5,333 bases of DNA, taken from Candidatus Fermentibacterota bacterium. Its GTDB lineage: Bacteria; JAFGKV01. The position numbers and the translations under genes are program-made. A model generated the notes under the pieces. The model did not search any database. It had not been told where the DNA came from and saw nothing but the letters and a program-made list of their open reading frames with translations. Below, in pieces: positions 1 to 5,308 of this stretch. Location: positions 1 through 5,333 of the forward strand of contig JAUXFG010000221.1 of the NCBI GenBank assembly GCA_030620115.1, given 5' to 3'. How positions within the stretch are numbered: position 1 is the first letter of the stretch; every line of letters begins with the position of its first letter.

Positions 1-10
1 AGTGCGGCCT

Positions 11-37
11 CTGATGGCGCCGCGCCATCAGGTTTTT
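11..37 (+). terminator. Rho-independent terminator of an upstream gene outside the window
   Basis: CTGATGGCG (11-19) and CGCCATCAG (23-31) form a perfect 9-bp GC-rich stem around a 3-nt loop (CCG). Five T residues follow at 33-37, one G after the stem. This is the classic intrinsic terminator layout on the + strand. On the opposite strand no T-run follows the stem, so it should be unidirectional. It separates the purB operon from whatever gene ends to the left, so purB probably has its own promoter between about 38 and 290. Confidence 0.85.
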
Positions 38-44
38 CAAGGCA

Positions 45-74
45 GAGAGTACAGCAAATATGAAATGTACTCTC
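45..74. promoter_or_regulatory. Perfect 9-bp inverted repeat, possible operator or hairpin
   Basis: GAGAGTACA (45-53) and TGTACTCTC (66-74) are exact reverse complements around a 12-nt AT-rich spacer. There is no T-run after it, so it is not a terminator. The spacer holds TATGAA (59-64), a 4/6 match to a -10 box, with a poor -35 candidate TTTCAA at 35-40 and an 18-nt gap. A dyad that brackets a -10-like hexamer would suit a repressor operator, but the promoter match is weak and the dyad may be just another intergenic palindrome. It does not resemble the enteric PurR box. Confidence 0.4.
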
Positions 75-111
75 AAAGAAGGCTTGAGATGACGGAGAGG
101 GGATGTAGGAG

Positions 112-212
112 AGATTCTTCGCTCCTTGGAGTCGCTCAGAATGACAGTGGTAGTGTGCAGAAGTATGTGGCACTTGGTGTCATTCTGAGGAAGCAGTGCG
201 ACCGAAGAATCT
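112..212. repeat. Large imperfect inverted repeat of two 35-bp REP-like arms
   Basis: The left arm (112-146) and right arm (178-212) are each 35 bp and oppositely oriented, separated by 31 bp. The outer 10 bp (AGATTCTTCG against CGAAGAATCT) and the inner 12 bp (CTCAGAATGACA against TGTCATTCTGAG) pair perfectly; the 13 bp in the middle of each arm have diverged. Small elements with these conserved ends are familiar as dispersed intergenic repeats in many environmental bacteria. As RNA the pair would fold into a long hairpin within the likely purB leader. No coding content is seen, so this looks like a non-autonomous repeat, not an insertion sequence. Confidence 0.75.
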
Positions 213-234
213 GGGAGGGGAGGGGAGAAGGAAG

Positions 235-262
235 CGTTCAGGGTTCAGGGTTCAGCGTTCAG
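235..262. repeat. Tandem repeat, four copies of a 7-bp unit
   Basis: Four uninterrupted units of (C/G)GTTCAG lie at 235-241, 242-248, 249-255 and 256-262; the first and last start with C and the middle two with G. The array ends only 5 bp before the GGAGG at 268-272. Heptamer arrays of this kind are prone to copy-number change by slippage. Here such change would alter leader length but no reading frame. Confidence 0.8.
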
Positions 263-282
263 ATGATGGAGGTGTAGAGCTT

Positions 283-318
283 ATGAGACGTGCATTACGG
301 GGGAACGCTCTTGATTAA
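283..318 (+). other. Possible 11-codon upstream ORF overlapping the purB start
   Basis: ATG at 283 is preceded by GGAGG (268-272) at a 10-nt spacing and opens a frame encoding MRRALRGNALD that stops with TAA at 316-318. This frame differs from purB and overlaps the proposed purB TTG start at 311 by 8 nt, a geometry that would allow translational coupling. The best Shine-Dalgarno in the region fits this ATG better than it fits any purB start. Against it, so short an ORF can occur by chance and the peptide shows no attenuator-like codon run. Confidence 0.2.
299..304 (+). promoter_or_regulatory. Candidate ribosome-binding site deciding the purB start
   Basis: GGGGGA at 299-304 lies 6 nt before TTG at 311 and is an imperfect Shine-Dalgarno. 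The competing purB start, GTG at 290, has only GGAGG at 268-272, 17 nt away, which is too far for normal initiation. Spacing therefore favours TTG 311, but the site is not strong and the start remains open. Confidence 0.45.
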
Positions 319-1672
319 CGAGATCTCACCTCTGGATGGGCGTTACCACGGGAAGCTTGTCTTTCTGTCAGAGTACTTCTCGGAATTCGCCCTCATGCGC
401 ACACGATGCCGTATCGAGCTGCTTTATCTGGAGGTTTTGGCCGAAACGGGGCTATGGGAAGGGCTTTCAGGGGCAGAGACGAAGAGACTGCATGCAATGA
501 AGGGTTCCTTTACTGAGGAGGACTTCCACCGGATCAAGGCGATAGAGGGGAAGATCCACCATGATGTGAAGGCATGCGAGCTGTTCTTGAGGGAGACCCT
601 GGATCTCTGTGGCGGCAACATGATCCATTTTGGCCTCACCTCGGAGGACGTGAACAATCTCGCATATTCATCACTCTTCAAGGAATTCCGGGAGCGGGAA
701 CAGATCCCTCTCCTGAAGGAGGTCATAGGGAAGCTCTGCGCCCTTGCCGTTCAATGGAAGTCCGTTCCGTTTCCCGCACGAACGCATGGGCAGATGGCCT
801 CTCCCACCACGGCGGGGAAGGAGCTTGCGGTATACATCTCGCGCCTCTTGAGGCAGCTCAGGAGGCTCAAGGAGCTCCGATTCAGGGGCAAGCTCAACGG
901 CGCCACCGGCAACTTCTCAGCCTTCACGGCTGCGTTTCCGGATTTCGATTGGTTGGAATTCTCGGCGAACTTTGTCAGAAGCCTTGATCTCGAACCGAAT
1001 ATCGCGACTACACAGATTGAAGATCATGATACGTGGGCCGAGTACTTCCTCATTGTGAAGCAGATACATAATATCCTCATCGATTTTGACAGAGATATGT
1101 GGCTCTACTTGACGCTCGGGTACATGAGTGTGGTCGCCCATCAACAGGAAGTGGGTTCGTCGACCATGCCCCACAAGGTGAATCCCATCAACTTCGAGAA
1201 CAGCGAGGGGAACCTCGAAGTCGCGAATCACCTATTGGGCGGGTTGGCTGACAGGTTGACCAGGTCGCGACTCCAGCGCGATCTCTCGGACAGCACGGTG
1301 ACGAGAAATGTAGGTGTCGCCCTGGCGCATGGAATATTGGCGCAGAAGGAAATCTTGAAGGGTTTAACGCGCCTTCGGCTCAATGAGGAGCAGTGCCGCC
1401 AGGAACTGGAAGGCAGCCCTGAGCTCCTCACCGAACCGATCCAGACAATCCTTCGCCGTGAAGGAGTTGTGGCGCCCTACGAGAAACTCAAACAGCTCTC
1501 CCGCGGCAGGAAACCGACCCTCCGGGACATCCATGACTTCATCACCGAGCTGGATGTGGGAGAGCCGGTCAAGGAAGAGCTTCGATCACTTCAAGTACCT
1601 GAATACACCGGATATGCAGCGCGCATTTGCCAGCTCGTCCTTGACGAGGCCAACAGGGAGTTAGCGTTATGA
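311..1672 (+). CDS. purB: Adenylosuccinate lyase PurB
   Basis: This enzyme of the fumarase/aspartase superfamily is a cytosolic homotetramer in known members. It splits SAICAR to AICAR plus fumarate in IMP synthesis and adenylosuccinate to AMP plus fumarate. From TTG 311 the protein has 453 residues, close to E. coli PurB (456). It opens with the family motif ISPLDGRY (5-12). Other landmarks are HHDVKA (83-88), HFGLTSEDVNN (106-116), ARTHGQ (156-161) with the general-acid histidine (E. coli His171 equivalent) at 159, KLNGATGNF (194-202), and the signature loop GSSTMPHKVNP (282-292) with the catalytic serine. ENSEGN and LQRDLSDSTVTRN follow. It is the E. coli-like subfamily, not the shorter Bacillus type. 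An alternative GTG start at 290 would add seven residues (MHYGGTL) that fit no family pattern. It is the first gene of the operon, and its stop overlaps the purD start. Confidence 0.96.
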   Translation: MINEISPLDGRYHGKLVFLSEYFSEFALMRTRCRIELLYLEVLAETGLWEGLSGAETKRLHAMKGSFTEEDFHRIKAIEGKIHHDVKACELFLRETLDLCGGNMIHFGLTSEDVNNLAYSSLFKEFREREQIPLLKEVIGKLCALAVQWKSVPFPARTHGQMASPTTAGKELAVYISRLLRQLRRLKELRFRGKLNGATGNFSAFTAAFPDFDWLEFSANFVRSLDLEPNIATTQIEDHDTWAEYFLIVKQIHNILIDFDRDMWLYLTLGYMSVVAHQQEVGSSTMPHKVNPINFENSEGNLEVANHLLGGLADRLTRSRLQRDLSDSTVTRNVGVALAHGILAQKEILKGLTRLRLNEEQCRQELEGSPELLTEPIQTILRREGVVAPYEKLKQLSRGRKPTLRDIHDFITELDVGEPVKEELRSLQVPEYTGYAARICQLVLDEANRELAL

Positions 1673-2913
1673 ATGTAGCGGTGGTGGGATCCGGCGGGCG
1701 GGAACATGTCATTGCCTGGAAGCTCTCACAGAGCGCCATGGCCGAGGAGCTCTTCGCGATCCCGGGCAATGGTGGAACGGCTCCCAATGTGCCGATTGAC
1801 CCTATGGATTTCCCTGCGCTCAAGGAATTCTGTCTGAAGCAGGATGTGGCGCTTCTGGTGGTGGGCCCCGAGCAACCGCTGGTTGCGGGTGTGGTGGACT
1901 ACTTCCGCGATACCGAGATCAAGGTTCTTGGGCCTGACCGGGCCGCGGCGCGACTAGAAGGTTCAAAGATCTGGGCTAAGCGGTTCATGTTGAAGTATGG
2001 GGTGGCGACTGCGGAATCCTGGGTGCTTGAGAATGGTGATGCGGAACCAGCGATCCAGGCACTGAACGGCAATCTGGTGGTCAAGTACGACGGCCTGGCC
2101 GGCGGCAAGGGCGTGGTGGTTTGCTCTTCCAAGGAAGAGGCGCGGGCTGCGGTGGCCGATCTACGGCAGAAGCACGGTGCGGACGCGCCGCTCCTCTTGG
2201 AAGAGAGGCTCCTGGGGCAGGAACTCTCGGTGATCGGATTCACCGATGGGGAACATATCATCCTCCTCTTGCCGTCGCAGGATCACAAGCAGGCATACGA
2301 TGGTGATCGCGGGCCCAATACGGGCGGCATGGGAGCATACTGTCCCGTACCGTTCTGTGACGAGCGGGTTCTGTCTTCGATCCGCGAAGCGGTGGTTGAC
2401 CCGACTTTGCGTGGCATTCGACAGGAGGGCCTCGACTACCGGGGCGCGCTCTATTTTGGTCTCATGTTGACCGAGGAAGGCCCCAAGGCATTGGAATACA
2501 ATGTGAGATTAGGAGACCCAGAAGCCGAGGTCATCCTTCCGGCGCTGAAGTCCGACATTTTGGTTTTGATGCTCTCCTGTATGGACAGAACACTGTCTGA
2601 TTTCCAGCCGGAGTTTTTCGATGGTTTCTTCGTGGACGTGGTTCTCACCTCCAGAGGCTATCCCGGGGCCTATGAGAAAGGGTTCGAAATCTCTGGTCTT
2701 GACGTCCTTCCTGATACCGCCATGGCCTTTCATGCAGGTACCAGAAGGAAGGGTTCGGCGCTTCTTACTGCCGGAGGCAGGGTCTTGAATATCGTGGCCA
2801 GGGGCCCTGATCTGAAATCCGCCATTGGCCGGGCGTATGAAGCATGCGCAGGAATATATTTCCATGGGGTCACCTGCCGGCATGACATCGGTGGAAGAGT
2901 GGCGCCGCGGTGA
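1669..2913 (+). CDS. purD: Phosphoribosylamine-glycine ligase (GAR synthetase) PurD
   Basis: PurD joins glycine to 5-phosphoribosylamine using ATP, giving GAR, step 2 of IMP synthesis. It is a cytosolic ATP-grasp enzyme. The 414-residue product is slightly shorter than E. coli PurD (429) but has every domain. The N-terminal domain shows GSGGREH (7-13), PGNGGT (32-37) and VGPE (65-68). The ATP-grasp core shows KYDGLAGGKGV (139-149), SQDHK (203-207), GPNTGGMGAY (215-224) and EYNVRLGDPE (276-285), the last with the Glu and Asn expected to bind metal. The C-terminal domain has GYPG (330-333), FHAGT (354-358), GGRVL (369-373) and CRHDIG (403-408). ATG 1669 overlaps the purB stop in ATGA and has AGGGAG (1655-1660) 8 nt upstream, so the start is secure. 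It is a single-function PurD, not fused to PurM or PurN. Confidence 0.97.
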   Translation: MNVAVVGSGGREHVIAWKLSQSAMAEELFAIPGNGGTAPNVPIDPMDFPALKEFCLKQDVALLVVGPEQPLVAGVVDYFRDTEIKVLGPDRAAARLEGSKIWAKRFMLKYGVATAESWVLENGDAEPAIQALNGNLVVKYDGLAGGKGVVVCSSKEEARAAVADLRQKHGADAPLLLEERLLGQELSVIGFTDGEHIILLLPSQDHKQAYDGDRGPNTGGMGAYCPVPFCDERVLSSIREAVVDPTLRGIRQEGLDYRGALYFGLMLTEEGPKALEYNVRLGDPEAEVILPALKSDILVLMLSCMDRTLSDFQPEFFDGFFVDVVLTSRGYPGAYEKGFEISGLDVLPDTAMAFHAGTRRKGSALLTAGGRVLNIVARGPDLKSAIGRAYEACAGIYFHGVTCRHDIGGRVAPR

Positions 2914-3500
2914 AGAAACGTATCGCCATACTCATTTCGGGGCGTGGCAGCAACATGGAAGCCATCGTCCGGAATGTGCAGGCAGGGATGCTGCAGGATT
3001 GCTGCACCGTCGAAATCGTACTCTCGAACAAGAGGGATGCCTGCGGTCTTGAGGTTGCCCGGCTCCTCGGCATCGACACCGCGGTCATTGAATCCAAAGG
3101 CAAGAAAAAAGCCGAGTTCGAAACAGAGGTGCTCGCCCTGTTGGAAGAGAAGCATATCGACTATATCGTGCTGGCTGGTTTCATGCGGATTCTGTCTCCG
3201 CGAATCGTTTCCCGCTACCGGAAAAGGATCATCAATATCCATCCCGCGGATACCGCTCGGTTCAAGGGACTCGGCGCGTATGAATGGGCCTTCGGCAAGG
3301 GATTGCAGTCGACCAAGATTACGGTCCACTATGTTGATGAAGGTGTGGATACCGGGCCGGTGATTGCCCAAAAGGAGGTGGATTTTACCGGGGCGACAAC
3401 CTTGGAAGAGGTTGAGCAGCGAGGACTCAAGGTTGAGCACGAGTTCTATAGCCGGGTACTGAAACAAGTCGTCACCGCACACAATGGCGTGGAGCGGTGA
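2910..3500 (+). CDS. purN: Phosphoribosylglycinamide formyltransferase PurN (GART)
   Basis: PurN transfers the formyl group of 10-formyltetrahydrofolate to GAR, making FGAR, step 3 of IMP synthesis. The 196-residue length fits the family (E. coli 212). The phosphate-binding loop SGRGSN (10-15), SNKRDA..GLE (39-48), LAGFMRILSP (88-97), NIHP (109-112) and VHYVDEGVDTGPVI (139-152) are all present. The catalytic trio aligns with E. coli Asn106, His108 and Asp144 as Asn109, His111 and Asp147. One oddity is that the usual S-L-L-P after NIHP is replaced by A-D-T-A (113-116), followed by RFKGLGAYEWAF, so the loop differs while the catalytic residues remain. The start is GTG 2910, overlapping the purD stop in GTGA with GGAAGAG (2893-2899) 10 nt upstream. 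The folate-dependent PurN, not formate-dependent PurT, serves this step here. Confidence 0.95.
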   Translation: MKKRIAILISGRGSNMEAIVRNVQAGMLQDCCTVEIVLSNKRDACGLEVARLLGIDTAVIESKGKKKAEFETEVLALLEEKHIDYIVLAGFMRILSPRIVSRYRKRIINIHPADTARFKGLGAYEWAFGKGLQSTKITVHYVDEGVDTGPVIAQKEVDFTGATTLEEVEQRGLKVEHEFYSRVLKQVVTAHNGVER

Positions 3501-3506
3501 AACAAC

Positions 3507-3512
3507 GGAGGG
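3507..3512 (+). promoter_or_regulatory. Strong Shine-Dalgarno deciding the purF start
   Basis: GGAGGG at 3507-3512 lies just upstream of ATG 3517, with 5 nt between GGAGG and the ATG. The upstream in-frame ATG at 3484, inside the end of purN, has no recognisable Shine-Dalgarno. This site therefore fixes 3517 as the start, placing cysteine directly after the initiator methionine. Confidence 0.85.
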
Positions 3513-3516
3513 CAGT

Positions 3517-4950
3517 ATGTGTGGCATAATCGGCATCTTCGGGCACGATGATGTCGCTCCAGAATTGACGTTTGCACTCACCTCCATGCAGCACCGCGGG
3601 CAGGATTCCGCAGGTGCGGTGACATTCAATGGGAATTTCAGGGTCAAGAAGGGGTTGGGCCATGTGAGCACCGTATTCGGCGACGGAGTTGCACACGATC
3701 TTCACGGCCACTGCGGGCTGGGACACGTACGCTACTCCACCATCGGCTCGCCGAATCTATTGAATGCCCAGCCTTTTGCCGTTCACTATCCCTTCGGCCT
3801 TGCCATGATTCATAACGGCAATGTGAATAATTTCGTGGAGCTGCGGAACTACTTGTACGAAGAGCGGCACAGGCTGCTGGAGACCTCTAACGATGTGGCG
3901 CTCATCCTTTATACATTCGCCTCGGAGCTGGAGAGCAAGGATCTGAAATATCTGACCGTGGATGATATCTTCGACACCGTGGAAGCCACACAGCGCCGAG
4001 TCAAAGGGGCATATTCGGCAGTGGCAATCATCGCCAACCGCGGGTTTCTGGCATTCACTGACCCCAATGGCATCCGGCCACTGGTCATGGCGCGGCACTA
4101 CACGGATAAAGGCATTATCTATGCCTTTGCCTCGGAGACCACGTGTTTCGACTATCTTGGCTATGAGGTGATGCGCGATTTGGAACCCGGAGAGGCGGTG
4201 TTCATCGATGAGAACAGGCAGCTCCATACGAGAATCTGTCATCAGGAGAAGCAGGCCTTCTGTGTCTTTGAATACATCTACTTCTCCCGCGAAGATTCCA
4301 CGGTTCATGGCCGACTGGTGGCCAGTGAACGCGTACGCATGGGGAAGAAGCTCGCGGAAACCTTCCGGAGAACGGGGCTGGAACCGGATTTTGTCATCGA
4401 TGTACCCAATTCAGCATATTTTTTCGCATCGGGCCTCGCTGAGGGGCTTGGTATTCCCTACCGGCGAGGGCTCGCCAAGAACGCGTTCATCGGAAGGAGC
4501 TTCATCTCTCCTACCCAGGAGAAACGGGAGTTGTTGGTCAAGCAGAAGCTGAACCCGCTAGGCGACGTGATACGGGGAAAGAAGATCGCCGTGGTGGATG
4601 ATTCCATTGTGCGTGGCACTACGGCGAAGCATCTCGTGAGACTGCTCAAACGATCCGGAGCCAAGGAAGTCTATTTTATCTCCGCGTCCCCACCCATCAA
4701 ATACCCCTGCATCTATGGCATCGACATGTCCATCAAGGAGGAGATCATTGCCTCCCACTACGACCCGGATGAGATCGCTCGCTACATTGGGGCCGATGCC
4801 GTGGTGTATCAGTCACTCGATGATCTGAGATCCCTCTATGCCGACCTACCCTGCTGCTATGCCTGCTTCTCCGGAGAGTATCCCACCGGTGTCTCCGATG
4901 AGCTCATGCAACAGATCGAAGAAGAACGGATCGGCGCGAAGCAGGGATGA
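3517..4950 (+). CDS. purF: Amidophosphoribosyltransferase PurF (glutamine PRPP amidotransferase)
   Basis: PurF makes 5-phosphoribosylamine from PRPP and glutamine, the committed and normally AMP/GMP feedback-inhibited first step. The 477-residue product has an N-terminal Ntn glutaminase domain starting MCGIIGIFG. Cys2 becomes the N-terminal nucleophile after Met removal, followed by QHRGQDSAG (25-33), HVRYST (70-75) and HNGN (99-102). The C-terminal phosphoribosyltransferase domain has the PRPP loop VVDDSIVRGTT (359-369). Cysteines at 249 (FCVFEYIYFSR), 398 (YPCIYGID) and 447/450 (CYAC) match the four [4Fe-4S] ligands of Bacillus subtilis PurF, so an iron-sulfur cluster is likely. Unlike B. 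subtilis PurF no propeptide is predicted from this start; the ATG at 3484 would add 11 residues before the Met. It is the last gene of the operon, 16 bp after purN. Confidence 0.97.
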   Translation: MCGIIGIFGHDDVAPELTFALTSMQHRGQDSAGAVTFNGNFRVKKGLGHVSTVFGDGVAHDLHGHCGLGHVRYSTIGSPNLLNAQPFAVHYPFGLAMIHNGNVNNFVELRNYLYEERHRLLETSNDVALILYTFASELESKDLKYLTVDDIFDTVEATQRRVKGAYSAVAIIANRGFLAFTDPNGIRPLVMARHYTDKGIIYAFASETTCFDYLGYEVMRDLEPGEAVFIDENRQLHTRICHQEKQAFCVFEYIYFSREDSTVHGRLVASERVRMGKKLAETFRRTGLEPDFVIDVPNSAYFFASGLAEGLGIPYRRGLAKNAFIGRSFISPTQEKRELLVKQKLNPLGDVIRGKKIAVVDDSIVRGTTAKHLVRLLKRSGAKEVYFISASPPIKYPCIYGIDMSIKEEIIASHYDPDEIARYIGADAVVYQSLDDLRSLYADLPCCYACFSGEYPTGVSDELMQQIEEERIGAKQG

Positions 4951-4953
4951 GGG

Positions 4954-4982
4954 AACCACAGATTACACAGATTGGGAGAGGA
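4954..4982. repeat. CACAGATT-type intergenic repeat, copy 1
   Basis: This 29-bp segment starts AACCACAGATT and matches 5280-5308 at 27 of 29 positions in the same orientation; differences are A/G at 4965 and G/A at 4978. It begins only 4 bp after the purF stop. Within it CACAGATT occurs twice in tandem with a 2-bp gap. The start AACCACAGATTACACAGATT is familiar to me as a dispersed intergenic repeat in environmental bacteria. Confidence 0.8.
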
Positions 4983-5003
4983 GATTGGGAGGATTGGGGG
5001 AAT

Positions 5004-5020
5004 GAACGTCGAACATCGAA
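5004..5020. repeat. Short 7-bp tandem repeat (GAACRTC)
   Basis: GAACGTC and GAACATC lie head to tail (5004-5017), followed by a partial GAA (5018-5020). The 7-bp period is the same as that of the unrelated array at 235-262. Only two and a half copies are present, so the repeat is short. Confidence 0.55.
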
Positions 5021-5035
5021 ATGAGGATGATGGAG

Positions 5036-5058
5036 GGCCATGCTCCGTCATGGCCTTT
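5036..5058 (+). terminator. Weak terminator-like hairpin after purF
   Basis: GGCCATG (5036-5042) and CATGGCC (5049-5055) form a perfect 7-bp stem with a 6-nt loop, followed by only TTT (5056-5058). It lies 85 bp past the purF stop and is the best candidate for the operon's 3' end. The short T-run makes it much weaker than the terminator at 11-37. It could instead be one more intergenic palindrome, with termination being rho-dependent. Confidence 0.4.
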
Positions 5059-5079
5059 GATGCACGATACGGAAAGCAC

Positions 5080-5111
5080 TGTAGGTCGGGTTAGCAAAGC
5101 GTAACCCGACA
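5080..5111. repeat. GTCGGGTTA palindromic repeat
   Basis: GTCGGGTTA (5085-5093) and TAACCCGAC (5102-5110) form a perfect 9-bp stem. Its 8-nt loop, GCAAAGCG, can pair further through GC and GC. No T-run follows, so it is not a terminator. A palindrome of this form, TAGGTCGGGTTAGC then GCGTAACCCGACA, is a widespread REP-like intergenic element in proteobacterial genomes. Confidence 0.75.
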
Positions 5112-5147
5112 TTCCGACTGAATTTCGGGAATGGGGAGAGAATGTGA

Positions 5148-5176
5148 AATCTGACAATCTAGAATCTGTAATCTAG
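5148..5176. repeat. Direct repeat AATCTG..AATCTAG, two copies
   Basis: Two adjoining imperfect copies lie at 5148-5162 and 5163-5176. Each runs AATCTG, then two or three variable bases, then AATCTAG, so the AATCT core appears four times in 29 bp. The 6-bp palindrome TCTAGA appears at the end of each copy. No function is evident; it resembles degenerate simple-sequence arrays between genes. Confidence 0.6.
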
Positions 5177-5206
5177 AAGAAAGGGATTTGGGAAGGGAAC
5201 CTCACG

Positions 5207-5279
5207 CATCCGTCTACGCTTGTCAGCTTTGCCGTGACAAGTCCGCCTTCGCCGAGGCTTCGTCGTGACAAGAAGGCGC
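5207..5279. repeat. Hairpin-forming repeat cluster with TGACAAG motifs
   Basis: CTTGTCA (5219-5225) pairs with TGACAAG (5235-5241). CGTGACAAG occurs twice in direct orientation (5233-5241 and 5264-5272). Between them, GTCCGCCTTCGCCGAGGCTTCG (5241-5262) looks like the left part of a known type of small palindromic element whose closing GGCGGAC arm is missing. The cluster appears to be a nested or rearranged set of REP-like elements. No coding content is seen. Confidence 0.55.
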
Positions 5280-5308
5280 AACCACAGATTGCACAGATTG
5301 GGAAAGGA
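5280..5308. repeat. CACAGATT-type intergenic repeat, copy 2
   Basis: This is the same-orientation partner of 4954-4982, at 27 of 29 identities, with a 326-bp offset between copies. Similarity fades into related GGGA-rich sequence after about 5308. The two copies bracket all the other repeats downstream of purF except the trailing purine-rich tract. Confidence 0.8.

Larger units (their letters stand above)
1..310. other. Gene-free upstream region and probable purB operon leader
   Basis: No credible gene lies here. An open frame across 2-277 is only the absence of stops through repeat DNA and has no family resemblance. In order, the stretch holds a rho-independent terminator for an off-window gene, a perfect 9-bp inverted repeat, a large imperfect inverted repeat of two REP-like arms, a four-copy 7-bp tandem repeat, and a Shine-Dalgarno region leading into purB. 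Any operon promoter must lie here, downstream of the terminator. No strong sigma70 consensus pair is evident; the best weak candidate is noted under the 45-74 element. Confidence 0.75.
311..4950 (+). other. Purine operon purB-purD-purN-purF
   Basis: Four same-strand genes with junctions of -4, -4 and +16 bp form one probable transcription unit. It encodes the first three steps of IMP synthesis (PurF, PurD, PurN, in reverse gene order) plus the bifunctional lyase PurB, which acts late in IMP synthesis and in AMP formation. Coupled production is sensible because phosphoribosylamine made by PurF is very short-lived and is used at once by PurD. Genes for the other steps (purL/Q/S, purM, purE, purK, purC, purH) are not in the window. 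No internal terminator or promoter is evident. Confidence 0.9.

Noticed and set aside
235-262. Possible CRISPR array from regularly spaced GTTCAG units
   Set aside because: The 7-bp units are directly adjacent with no spacers, and no cas gene is present, so this is a simple tandem repeat.
2-277. A 91-codon open frame upstream of purB
   Set aside because: It runs through a terminator, REP-like arms and a tandem heptamer, and its translation is low-complexity without any family resemblance. It also begins at the window edge with no ribosome-binding site visible.
38-310. Purine riboswitch or PurR box in the operon leader
   Set aside because: I could not find the conserved purine-riboswitch core or an ACGCAAACGTTTTCGT-like operator. 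The hairpins present are explained by dispersed repeats.
3484-3516. Annotating purF from the upstream ATG at 3484
   Set aside because: No Shine-Dalgarno precedes 3484, it overlaps purN by 17 bp, and a strong GGAGGG sits just before ATG 3517, which places Cys correctly at the N-terminus. It is kept only as an open alternative in the findings.
2730-3671. A 313-codon open frame on the minus strand opposite purN and its neighbours
   Set aside because: It lies entirely antisense to the ends of purD and purF and to all of purN, which are strongly supported. It shows no recognisable motif and is explained by codon bias of the real genes.
3757-4308. A 183-codon minus-strand open frame inside purF
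   Set aside because: It is fully contained within a conserved coding region, has no family motif and is best read as a shadow of purF.
4954-5308. Insertion sequence or composite element defined by the two 29-bp direct repeats
   Set aside because: The 300 bp between the copies contain no transposase and no terminal inverted repeats, and the 29-mer itself resembles a dispersed intergenic repeat.
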